Below are positions 1-6,531 of a stretch of DNA of 8,473 bases, piece after piece. The translations under genes were made by a program, and so were the position numbers. The DNA is from Bacillota bacterium (GTDB lineage: Bacteria; Bacillota_A; Clostridia; DSM-8532). Position 1 is the stretch's first letter. Every line of letters begins with the position of its first letter. A model generated the notes under the pieces. That model saw only the letters and a program-made list of their open reading frames with translations. It was not told the origin of the DNA and searched no databases. The stretch lies in contig JAFADM010000574.1 of the NCBI GenBank assembly GCA_023424865.1, positions 1 to 8,473 on the forward strand. The letters are read 5' to 3'.

Positions 1-143
1 AGAACCCAGCGCACCGCGTCGGCAATATTGCTTTTTCCGCTGCCGTTGGGCCCTACCACGGAGGTAAGACCGTTATTGAAATGCAGCGTTATTTTTTCAG
101 CAAAGGATTTAAAGCCTTGTATCTCAAGGCATTTCAAATACAA
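1..143 (-). CDS. smc: Chromosome segregation ATPase SMC, N-terminal fragment (cut by window edge)
   Basis: Only the first 48 codons are present; the family is usually about 1,190 residues. The reading begins [17 protein letters not shown] and reaches a textbook Walker A loop GPNGSGKS at residues 31-38, followed by [10 protein letters not shown], the standard SMC head N-terminus. SMC is a cytoplasmic ATPase that dimerises and, with ScpA and ScpB, compacts and segregates the chromosome. The family normally starts at MYLK, which here means a TTG start codon at 143-141. It is preceded by GGGGTG, a partial Shine-Dalgarno match, with six bases between. An in-frame GTG nine bases upstream (152-150) would add three residues and is the alternative start. 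No ATG is available at this position. The gene upstream on the same strand is the unrelated secreted transglutaminase-like protein, 168 bases away. Identification is secure from the Walker A context; the exact start is less so. Confidence 0.93.
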   Translation of the reverse strand, partial: MYLKCLEIQGFKSFAEKITLHFNNGLTSVVGPNGSGKSNIADAVRWV

Positions 144-245
144 ATCAAACACCCCGTCCTACTGCAATACCTAAGCGGGCTCTGACCGCAGCCCACCTGG
201 AGCGATTCGCCGATAATAATTCTTGTTCTTTTTGACGTTTATCAG

Positions 246-265
246 CAATAAGTTACCCCTTATTG
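246..265. repeat. Short inverted repeat upstream of smc
   Basis: CAATAAG (246-252) and CTTATTG (259-265) are perfect 7-base complements around a 6-base loop, in the 168-base gap between the transglutaminase-like gene and smc. No run of T follows on the minus strand, so it is a poor intrinsic terminator. It may be a weak 3' end for the upstream gene, an operator, or chance. The rest of the gap (144-245 and 266-311) shows no recognisable gene. On the minus strand TACAAT (268-263) has only a weak -35 partner, so I do not call a promoter there. Confidence 0.3.
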
Positions 266-311
266 TACCATAAAGGCTGTGCCCTTGAAACTATGGCGCT
301 TGCGGCGGCTG

Positions 312-1751
312 TCACCGTGTCCAATTATGATCCACGCTTATTTCCTCATCGGTAAGATTGAAATAGTCGTGGAGAAGAAGCTGAGTGCCATCATTCGTCA
401 CCGGATCGTCCCAGGTGGCATCGATGTGTGTATACGATCCATTCAGCTTCACCAAATTCCAGGCATGGCTTACATCACGGGAGGTCCCAAGCAAAATCCT
501 GCTTTCCACCCCTGCTCTTGAAAGGAGCAGCTGCATAGCCTCCGCGTAGCCCTCACACACTGCTACCCCCAGCACAAGGGAGCCATAAGCACTGTAAGAG
601 GCCGGCGGTATTTGCCCCAGGGTATAGTTTTCATAATCGTAGGCACCGTTTTCAACCACATAGTCATGAATGGCAAGGGCTTTGTCAAAGGCGGACATCC
701 CAGGGCTTATTATTTCATTTAATACGTTCCAGGCCTTTTCGCTAAGCATCCGGCTGTGGGCAAGCCCTGTTTCCCTGTCCTCCCGGTAGTTAAGCTCCAG
801 CAGCCCTGTTGTTTTGTTATAGGTACAGCCGGAGTAATATAATATTACAGGATTTTCCAATACTACCTGTTCAATGAGCCTAAAGATTTTATCGGAAGAG
901 GCGGGGTATAAATGAACAGGAAGTACTATTTTTTCTTCCATATTAAGAAGCCCGTCCAGGATGGCCATGTAAAGCACATCCTCACCTTCCGGACTTTTAA
1001 GGGGGCCTTCGTTCCAGGTTAGAGGACCCGTCAGTCCCGGCTCAGTATAGGCCAAAAGCTTCTGAGAAACGGCTTTATCGGCATCAACAGTACCATCGCG
1101 AACCAATTGCTCAACAACAAGATCTCCGGAGGGAATAACACCAAAAAGCGTCTTATAGGCCATACCTACGGCATCACCCTTCAAAAGCTGATTCTTGTTG
1201 AATAAGGTCAGATCCTCTCCCAGAATATCTCCCTTTTTATCTAAAAGCTCAAGGGATTGATTAAACAAAGCAGGATCTCCGGGATAGCCCATTCGTCTTA
1301 GAAGCATGGCCGCGAAAGCCTTACCGCTCAAGGGAGATAAGGGGAGCAGCTTTTTATCGGGAGTTCCCGCCAAAAGGCCCATGGAAACGGCATAAGCCAT
1401 ATAGGGTCTTGCCCAGGGGGATATGGCCGAAGCATCGCCGAAGGCTGACAATATCCTTTCCGTCTCTCCGGAAAACTGAGTTTGAACGGCATCCAAGTCA
1501 CCGAACAAATTTAAAAGCAGGACAACTCCGGTCTGTCTGTCCAATGTGGCATCAAGTCCCGGAAGATAGGTTTGAGCGGAATTACCGTAAAACACTCCCA
1601 GCCGGTAAAGCATTCGGGCTTCGGGATCAAATCGGTCGGATTCAAGGGCAAAGCCCTTTTGTGGGGATATAAGTGACAGAGCAAGCCCCATGGCAAGGAA
1701 AAAAGAGAGGAACCGCCTGCCTGTACTCCACAAAGACCTCTTATGTATCAT
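312..1751 (-). CDS. Secreted transglutaminase-like protein with degenerate SLH-type repeats
   Basis: The product has 479 residues. The start ATG at 1751-1749 is preceded by an excellent AAAGGAG (1763-1757). Residues 1-35 form a signal peptide: basic start (MIHKR, GRR), hydrophobic core FLSFFLAMGLALSLI, probable cleavage near residue 35. Residues 45-85 and 100-156 resemble weak S-layer homology repeats (for example SPWARPYMAYAVSMGLLAGT then AFAAMLLRRMGY), and a third may lie near 186-205. Such repeats usually bind pyruvylated cell-wall polymer, but these have lost much of the consensus. The C-terminal third is a transglutaminase/CYK3-like papain-fold domain with a readable triad: Cys399 in AVCEGYA, His429 in SHAWN, Asp444 in HIDATWDDP. 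It ends with the usual YFNLTDEEISVDHNW element. These domains act as transferases or cysteine proteases; the substrate here is unknown. The protein stops two residues after that tryptophan, which is short at the C-terminus compared with many relatives. It is transcribed away from the sugar operon, so functional linkage is not implied. Confidence 0.85.
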   Translation of the reverse strand: MIHKRSLWSTGRRFLSFFLAMGLALSLISPQKGFALESDRFDPEARMLYRLGVFYGNSAQTYLPGLDATLDRQTGVVLLLNLFGDLDAVQTQFSGETERILSAFGDASAISPWARPYMAYAVSMGLLAGTPDKKLLPLSPLSGKAFAAMLLRRMGYPGDPALFNQSLELLDKKGDILGEDLTLFNKNQLLKGDAVGMAYKTLFGVIPSGDLVVEQLVRDGTVDADKAVSQKLLAYTEPGLTGPLTWNEGPLKSPEGEDVLYMAILDGLLNMEEKIVLPVHLYPASSDKIFRLIEQVVLENPVILYYSGCTYNKTTGLLELNYREDRETGLAHSRMLSEKAWNVLNEIISPGMSAFDKALAIHDYVVENGAYDYENYTLGQIPPASYSAYGSLVLGVAVCEGYAEAMQLLLSRAGVESRILLGTSRDVSHAWNLVKLNGSYTHIDATWDDPVTNDGTQLLLHDYFNLTDEEISVDHNWTR

Positions 1752-1820
1752 ATAGGCTCCTTTATACGCCTTGGTTTATTAAAAACTTTATCTTCCAGGT
1801 TTCAGGCATACAATGGAATA

Positions 1821-1850
1821 ATTATAGCTTCAAGAGCCCTTAGGGCGCAA
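1821..1850 (-). promoter_or_regulatory. Candidate sigma-A promoter for the transglutaminase-like gene
   Basis: Reading the minus strand, TTGCGC (1850-1845) and a perfect TATAAT (1826-1821) are separated by 18 bases, placing a transcription start about 60 bases upstream of the ATG at 1751. The -35 box is only a partial match. A short palindrome GCCC-TTA-GGGC (1836-1846) lies across the spacer and the edge of the -35 box and could be a repressor site; that part is inference from position only. Confidence 0.4.
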
Positions 1851-1904
1851 GTCCCGCAGAAAGAAGGCTTTTTAAACTCCAAATCAAAGTTATTGTAAAG
1901 AACA

Positions 1905-1933
1905 TTGAAATAATAATGAGAATTCCGTATAAT
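1905..1933 (+). promoter_or_regulatory. Sigma-A promoter for the AraC-type regulator
   Basis: TTGAAA (1905-1910), a 17-base spacer and a perfect TATAAT (1928-1933) form a near-consensus vegetative promoter, the best in the window. Transcription would begin near 1940, giving a leader of roughly 180 bases before the GTG at 2122. It lies in the 370-base divergent region 1752-2121, whose remaining sequence is AT-rich, with the hairpin at 1979-2005 as the only other notable structure. Confidence 0.65.
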
Positions 1934-1978
1934 CATGTAGTGGTTTACCGTTAGTATCGTTCTGATGAATCTATTAAT

Positions 1979-2014
1979 TTCCTGCCTGGCAAAGACAGGC
2001 TGGAATTTGTTGTT
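1979..2014 (+). terminator. Terminator-like hairpin in the regulator's leader (possible attenuator)
   Basis: TTCCTGCCTG (1979-1988) pairs with CAGGCTGGAA (1996-2005), giving nine base pairs with one T-T mismatch around a 7-base loop, GCAAAGA. The T-rich stretch TTTGTTGTT (2006-2014) follows directly. Shape and position, between the promoter at 1905-1933 and the GTG at 2122, resemble a leaky intrinsic terminator or attenuator. The T tract is interrupted, so termination would be incomplete. I see no leader peptide and no recognisable riboswitch aptamer before it. Confidence 0.35.
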
Positions 2015-2121
2015 GGAAAAAAGAACTTAACAGATCTTATAAGACAATTACATTAATTGTTTTAACTTTATTCTGCCTTAACTTAGCCTATATCCCTACA
2101 AAAAGAAAAGAAGGTGCAGCG

Positions 2122-4335
2122 GTGAAGCGATTTTCATTATTCGTAACCTATGCGGCAATGAATATTTTACTTGTTCTGCTTCCTATTATTGCATTTACTG
2201 CCATGATCTACACAAATGCATTTAAGCAGATTCGCAATGAAATGATTACTATGCAAACCTTTTCATTAACACAGGCAATGGAGGGCATCGATAATACGGT
2301 GGAAGGCTTTACTGCCATGTCGTCCTACGCCTCCTCCGATTCCGAACTCACGCCCTATCAGCTGAAAAAGGGATTCTACAGCACAATGAGCGCCCTTCGT
2401 CGCCTGGGCATGCATACGGTCACAATTAATATGAGTCAGGTTTATATTTATATTGACAGTCAAAAGATGCTTTACGGTCCGGATGGCAATATCTCTTTGG
2501 ATTATTTTATTAAGCTTCATACATTTCACGGGGAATGGAACAGGGACGACCTGCTTGATTTACTGCGCAATCCCTCCGATACAAGCCTGTCGCCTTCGGG
2601 CTGCACCATCAGCAGGAACACCGTAAGGGGGGAAAGCTATGTCCTGCTGGTTTCACCCTGGAATAACAGCGGCGTACAGTACGGCACCTTTATAGGTATG
2701 ATTGAACATGCTTATTTTCAAAAGATGCTTGAAAATGTTCTGACAGACCACGAGAGTATGGCCTTCATTCTGGATGAAGAGGGAAACAGCCTTTTTGAGG
2801 TTTCCTCAGGCCCGGCTGACAAAATGCTTGAAAATATAACCAAGCTTGACGGCAGCGAAGGACGTTTTTCACTTAATGACAAGGAATATACCTATATACA
2901 AACCATTTCATCAGTAAACGGCTGGCGGTATATTGTGCTCATACCCAAGGCCAAGATTTTTGAATCCCTGATAAATGAAAATACCTATCAGTTCTTTATC
3001 ATTCTGCTGCTTTTTATGGCCTGTTTGCTGGCTGGCATCGTACTGGCATCTCATTACTATAAGCCCATACGGAAGATATGGCAGATTCTTTTAGGGCAGC
3101 CTATGCCTGAGACAAGCAAAACAAGGCCCAGCCAAACCACTCAAATCCAAATGCGTGTTTCGGAAATCGTAAGACAGAACAGAAGCATTGCACACGAGCT
3201 GGACGAGAAAAAGGAATCCCTCCGGCAGAATACCCTTATACAGCTGATTGACGGTGATTTTCAAAATACGGGGGATCGGTTCGGTGAGCTTAAGCAAATA
3301 GGAATACTTTTGACGGGGCCGTGTTACCAGGTTGTGGTACTCAGCCTGGGGGAAGCTGTGACCATATCCCTTCGCAATGAAGTGTATCAGGCGCTGAGAA
3401 CGGTATACAGCCTCTGTGTTGAAACACTCCAAAAGTACATTGTTGTGCTTCTAAATACGGATAAAGCTGAGCCGGGACTGCAGGAAGATCTGGAGAGGCT
3501 TTCCGCAATTATAAAGGAACACGGAACAGCCTACCACAGAATGGGATTGGGACAGGCTTATGACGATCCTGCCCTCATCCATGTAAGCTATATTGAGGCA
3601 TTGGCTGCCCTTGAGAGTAACGAAAAATCCGAGGTCATCAGCTTTGATTCAATCTTCGGTTCAAGCTGCGGCAAAACCCAGGTCTATCCGGACAAAGCCC
3701 AGCTGCGCCTGACGGAGGCCGTCATACAGGGAAATGTCACCGCTCTGGCCCCTATCATTGAAGAAATATCCAATCAGCTTCATGCCGCACAGTCAAGCTT
3801 GGATTGCAGATGGTTCCGCTTTTCTTTGTACAGCATTATTCATGACCTGCTTCAGGCAACTCAGAAGAACCCGCTTGACAGTATCCATTGGGAAATCAAC
3901 CGACTTTTGCATTACGGCGATTTGGAGGATTTTCTTGAGAAGCTTAACGCTTTGTGTGTCAATCTTGCCATGCAGGTGCGTGACAGCCGGGCCCGAAAGA
4001 AAAATGATCTTTTGAGCAAGATTCTTTGCTATATTGACATGCACTATTTTGAAGCGGATATAAGCCTTACGGATATTGCTGAACGGTTTAACCTGACAAA
4101 TTCAACTCTCAGCCGGCTGTTCAGTGATTGCTTCGAGGTAAGATTCATTGACTATCTGTCGGACAAGCGTCTGGATAAATCCACAGAGCTTTTACTGCGT
4201 ACGGATATGGGCATAAAAGAGATCGTAACACAGGTCGGTTATATTGACGTGTCCAGCTTTACCCGTAAATTTACACAAAAATACGGGATAAGTCCGGGGA
4301 AATACAGACAGAACAATAAACGCAATACTGTGTAA
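2122..4335 (+). CDS. Membrane-anchored one-component regulator with AraC-type DNA-binding domain
   Basis: The product has 737 residues. The start is GTG at 2122, supported by AAGGTG at 2111-2116 with five bases between. Layout: membrane segment 1 at about residues 9-30; extracytoplasmic sensor region about 31-289, probably Cache-like; membrane segment 2 at about 290-310 (FFIILLLFMACLLAGIVLAS); cytoplasmic linker with a charged stretch; a central region about 395-510 ending in GLGQAYDDPALIHVSYIEAL, which resembles the degenerate GGDEF-like module of YesN/CdaR-type regulators; and an AraC/XylS domain about 632-731. The two helix-turn-helix units are at about 648-669 (SLTDIAERFNLTNSTLSRLF) and 697-729, the latter ending in the family hallmark FTQKYGISPGKYR. 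There is no kinase or receiver domain, so signal and DNA binding are in one chain. Regulators of this build commonly sit beside LplB/YtcP-type sugar transporters, as here, and the inferred target is the operon starting at 4559. The ligand is unknown. Confidence 0.9.
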   Translation: MKRFSLFVTYAAMNILLVLLPIIAFTAMIYTNAFKQIRNEMITMQTFSLTQAMEGIDNTVEGFTAMSSYASSDSELTPYQLKKGFYSTMSALRRLGMHTVTINMSQVYIYIDSQKMLYGPDGNISLDYFIKLHTFHGEWNRDDLLDLLRNPSDTSLSPSGCTISRNTVRGESYVLLVSPWNNSGVQYGTFIGMIEHAYFQKMLENVLTDHESMAFILDEEGNSLFEVSSGPADKMLENITKLDGSEGRFSLNDKEYTYIQTISSVNGWRYIVLIPKAKIFESLINENTYQFFIILLLFMACLLAGIVLASHYYKPIRKIWQILLGQPMPETSKTRPSQTTQIQMRVSEIVRQNRSIAHELDEKKESLRQNTLIQLIDGDFQNTGDRFGELKQIGILLTGPCYQVVVLSLGEAVTISLRNEVYQALRTVYSLCVETLQKYIVVLLNTDKAEPGLQEDLERLSAIIKEHGTAYHRMGLGQAYDDPALIHVSYIEALAALESNEKSEVISFDSIFGSSCGKTQVYPDKAQLRLTEAVIQGNVTALAPIIEEISNQLHAAQSSLDCRWFRFSLYSIIHDLLQATQKNPLDSIHWEINRLLHYGDLEDFLEKLNALCVNLAMQVRDSRARKKNDLLSKILCYIDMHYFEADISLTDIAERFNLTNSTLSRLFSDCFEVRFIDYLSDKRLDKSTELLLRTDMGIKEIVTQVGYIDVSSFTRKFTQKYGISPGKYRQNNKRNTV

Positions 4336-4428
4336 GGTTTGCGGAGCTATGCGATATTTTCTCCGGGGAAAAAACCGCAAGTCCATTCCCCTTTAAACAT
4401 CAAAGATTTGCAACACTTGGACTTTAGG

Positions 4429-4473
4429 GCACTGTGCACAAATTCCGCACAGTGCTCTTGTATTGCATTGTGC
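4429..4473 (+). promoter_or_regulatory. Three phased 9-base near-palindromes, candidate operator of the transporter operon
   Basis: GCACTGTGC (4429-4437), GCACAGTGC (4447-4455) and GCATTGTGC (4465-4473) begin exactly 18 bases apart with 9-base spacers. The first two are GCAC-N-GTGC palindromes and are also reverse complements of each other, so 4427-4457 can fold into an 11-pair stem (GGGCACTGTGC with GCACAGTGCTC). The third overlaps the candidate -35 box. They lie in the 223-base gap 4336-4558 between the regulator and the first permease gene. The most economical reading is tandem binding sites for the AraC-type regulator just upstream. Alternatives are a terminator for the regulator mRNA (but the following TTGTATTG is a poor T tract) or a site for a different repressor. 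The upstream part of the gap (4336-4426) has only a weak GGGGAA/TTCCCC pair (4365-4370, 4386-4391). Confidence 0.55.
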
Positions 4474-4492
4474 GATTTCCCCGTGCTACGAT
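4463..4492 (+). promoter_or_regulatory. Candidate promoter of the transporter operon
   Basis: TTGCAT (4463-4468) and TACGAT (4487-4492) are separated by 18 bases. Both boxes are imperfect, as expected for a promoter that needs an activator, and the -35 box overlaps the third phased repeat. Transcription would start near 4499, about 60 bases before the first permease ATG. The match is moderate and other AT-rich placements between 4490 and 4540 are possible. Confidence 0.35.
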
Positions 4493-4558
4493 TTTTACAC
4501 ATTCCAATTCTGTTTTACCGATTTTAAACATGCCATTTACTTTTAGGAGGGCGAATGT

Positions 4559-5512
4559 ATGATCCACAGCACGGTCAGAACGGTAAGCCATGTCCACACA
4601 TTAAACAGGAAAGGACCCCTGCATCACTTAACCCGCTGCTGGCAGCTTTATGTGCTTTTAATTCCCACGATGCTTTATCTGTTCATTTTTAATTACATCC
4701 CGATGTATGGTATCCAAATCGCATTCCGTGACTTTGTTTCCAACAAGGGTATCCTGGGAAGCCCTTGGGTGGGGTTAAAGCATTTTAATTACTTCTTTTC
4801 TTCACCCCAGTTTACCACACTGCTTATGAATACCGTAAAGCTTAGCCTTTTTTCATTGCTTTGGGGCTTTCCCTTTCCTATAATACTTGCCCTGATGCTC
4901 AACGAAGTCGGCTCCATGCGTTATAAGAAGCTGGTGCAGAACATAACCTATGTTCCTTACTTTATTTCTACGGTTGTTCTTGTAAGCATGATAAACCTGT
5001 TTTTATCCCAGCAGGACGGTATGCTTAATCAGTTAATTTCTCTGTTGGGCGGAACAAAGGTCGACTTTCTTGGAAAGGCATCCTATTTCAGAACCATTTA
5101 TATTGCCTCCGGCATCTGGCAAGGCGTGGGATGGTCATCCATTATCTATCTTGCAGCACTTTCCGGCGTGGATATCCAGCTTCACGAGGCAGCCCAAATT
5201 GACGGTGCGTCCCGTCTGCAGCGGATATGGCATATCAATGTCCCGTGCATACTCCCAACCGCCACCATCCTTTTTATTATGAGCTGCGGGCAAATAATGA
5301 GCGTTGGCTACGAAAAGATCTATCTTATGCAGAATTCACTTAATCTCGACGTTACGGAAGTTATTTCCACCTATGTGTACAAGACAGGGCTTCTGAATGT
5401 TAAATACAGCTACACCACGGCTATTGGGCTGTTCAACAATGTCATCAATGTCATTATCCTTTTTATTGTCAATAAAATCGCACATAAACTCAGCGAAACC
5501 AGCTTATTTTGA
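4559..5512 (+). CDS. CUT1 sugar ABC transporter permease, LplB/UgpA type
   Basis: This 317-residue inner-membrane subunit is one half of the channel of a binding-protein-dependent oligosaccharide importer. The start ATG at 4559 follows AGGAGG (4545-4550) with eight bases between. A second ATG at 4555 is out of frame and ends quickly. About six membrane helices are visible, the first at about residues 29-49 (LYVLLIPTMLYLFIFNYIPM), followed by the LplB-like stretch MYGIQIAFRDF and GSPWVGLKHF. The cytoplasmic EAA loop that docks the ATPase begins at Glu210: EAAQIDGASRLQRIWHINVP, with the conserved glycine present. It is the first gene of the operon, 14 bases ahead of the partner permease. No ATP-binding subunit is encoded nearby; this transporter class usually borrows a shared MsmX-type ATPase. 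Family assignment is secure; substrate is unknown. Confidence 0.93.
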   Translation: MIHSTVRTVSHVHTLNRKGPLHHLTRCWQLYVLLIPTMLYLFIFNYIPMYGIQIAFRDFVSNKGILGSPWVGLKHFNYFFSSPQFTTLLMNTVKLSLFSLLWGFPFPIILALMLNEVGSMRYKKLVQNITYVPYFISTVVLVSMINLFLSQQDGMLNQLISLLGGTKVDFLGKASYFRTIYIASGIWQGVGWSSIIYLAALSGVDIQLHEAAQIDGASRLQRIWHINVPCILPTATILFIMSCGQIMSVGYEKIYLMQNSLNLDVTEVISTYVYKTGLLNVKYSYTTAIGLFNNVINVIILFIVNKIAHKLSETSLF

Positions 5513-5526
5513 AAGGAGGGCCAGAA

Positions 5527-6450
5527 ATGTCCTCAACCGTTCTGAAAAGAAAGAAACCTTCTGCAAGAATAAAGGAAAACATATCCGATCGTTTTGTCTA
5601 TGCCATCATTCTTGTCTTGCTTGGCATCATATCCCTGGTTATGCTTTATCCTCTTCTATTTGTGCTTTCCGCTTCATTAAGCGATCCCACCATGGTTAAC
5701 GCAGGAAAGGTCTGGCTTTTTCCTGTGGGGCTCCAGTTTAAGGGGTATGAAGCCGTATTTCAGTCCAAATGGGTGCTTGTCGGCTACCGCAATAGCCTTT
5801 ACTATTTGATTTGCGGCACGGCGCTTGATATCTTTGTTACCTTCACCGGCGCTTACGCCCTCTCTCGCCGGGATATCTACGGCAGGAAAATTCTCACCTT
5901 TTTCATAGTGTTTACCATGTGGTTTAACGGCGGACTTATTCCCACCTTTTTGGTTGTACGGGGAATAGGCCTTATGGATACACCCCTGGCTCTTGTCATA
6001 TTGGGTGCGGTATCGGCCTACAACTTTATCATTTGCCGTACCTTCATTCAAAACAGCATACCCGGCGAGCTTCAGGAGGCTGCGAGGATTGACGGATGCT
6101 CGGACTTCGGCCTGTGCTGGCGTATTGTTTTCCCCTTATCCGGTCCGGTTTTGGCCATTTTAGCCCTCTATTACGGCCTTTCCCACTGGAACAGTTATTT
6201 TCCCGCGCTTATGTACCTTAACAATCGGAATTATCAGCCTTTGCAGATTTTCCTAAGGGAAATTCTGCTGCAGAATGAATTTGTTGATTTGAACTCGGTT
6301 GACCTTAAATCCGTGCAGGAGCTTGCCCAAATGACCAAAATCATGAAGTATTCGCTCATTGTGGTAGCTTCTCTTCCCATGCTGGCTTTGTATCCGTTCC
6401 TGCAGCGGTACTTTGTAAAAGGAATCATGGTCGGCTCACTCAAGGGTTAA
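5527..6450 (+). CDS. CUT1 sugar ABC transporter permease, YtcP/AraQ type
   Basis: This 307-residue partner permease forms the channel with the preceding gene product. I choose the ATG at 5527 because AAAGGAGGG (5512-5520) lies six bases before it. An in-frame TTG at 5509 would add six residues translated from that very ribosome binding site and overlap the previous gene, so it is rejected. The first membrane helix is at about residues 24-46 (FVYAIILVLLGIISLVMLYP), followed by the family stretch PLLFVLSASLSDP. The EAA loop starts at Glu184 (EAARIDGCSDFGLCWRIVFP) and the C-terminus reads RYFVKGIMVGSLKG, the typical YtcP/AraQ ending. The gene is followed after 81 bases by the solute-binding lipoprotein gene, with a small hairpin in the gap. 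Family assignment is secure; substrate is unknown. Confidence 0.94.
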   Translation: MSSTVLKRKKPSARIKENISDRFVYAIILVLLGIISLVMLYPLLFVLSASLSDPTMVNAGKVWLFPVGLQFKGYEAVFQSKWVLVGYRNSLYYLICGTALDIFVTFTGAYALSRRDIYGRKILTFFIVFTMWFNGGLIPTFLVVRGIGLMDTPLALVILGAVSAYNFIICRTFIQNSIPGELQEAARIDGCSDFGLCWRIVFPLSGPVLAILALYYGLSHWNSYFPALMYLNNRNYQPLQIFLREILLQNEFVDLNSVDLKSVQELAQMTKIMKYSLIVVASLPMLALYPFLQRYFVKGIMVGSLKG

Positions 6451-6474
6451 GTCAGATACGTTAAGCAGCTCATA

Positions 6475-6493
6475 GCCTGATGCGCGCTCAGGC
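6475..6493 (+). other. Intergenic hairpin before the solute-binding lipoprotein gene
   Basis: GCCTGA (6475-6480) and TCAGGC (6488-6493) are perfect complements around TGCGCGC. It sits between the second permease and the lipoprotein gene. The A-rich rather than T-rich sequence downstream makes termination unlikely. By analogy with other binding-protein operons it may stabilise or mark a processed 5' end of the lipoprotein mRNA; this is inference only. Confidence 0.35.
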
Positions 6494-6531
6494 AGGGGCT
6501 TGCCTATAAAAAAATTTGAGGAGGAAATCAT

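Noticed and set aside
279..521. Plus-strand open frame of 80 codons over the end of the transglutaminase-like gene
   Set aside because: It is antisense to the conserved catalytic region, with no start signal and no recognisable domain.
1826..1880. Possible riboswitch aptamer in the divergent region, prompted by the GCCCTTAGGGC hairpin and the GCAAGTCCCGCAGA stretch
   Set aside because: Compared by eye with cyclic-di-GMP, fluoride and preQ1 aptamers; the conserved core bases are absent, and the short palindrome is better explained as a promoter-overlapping site or chance.
4339..4527. Open frame of 62 codons between the regulator and the permease
   Set aside because: It has no ribosome binding site, runs across the phased repeats and the candidate promoter, and its composition is not protein-like.
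5509..5526. TTG start that lengthens the second permease by six codons and overlaps the first permease gene
   Set aside because: The extra codons are the ribosome binding site AAAGGAGGG itself; the ATG at 5527 is correctly spaced from it.
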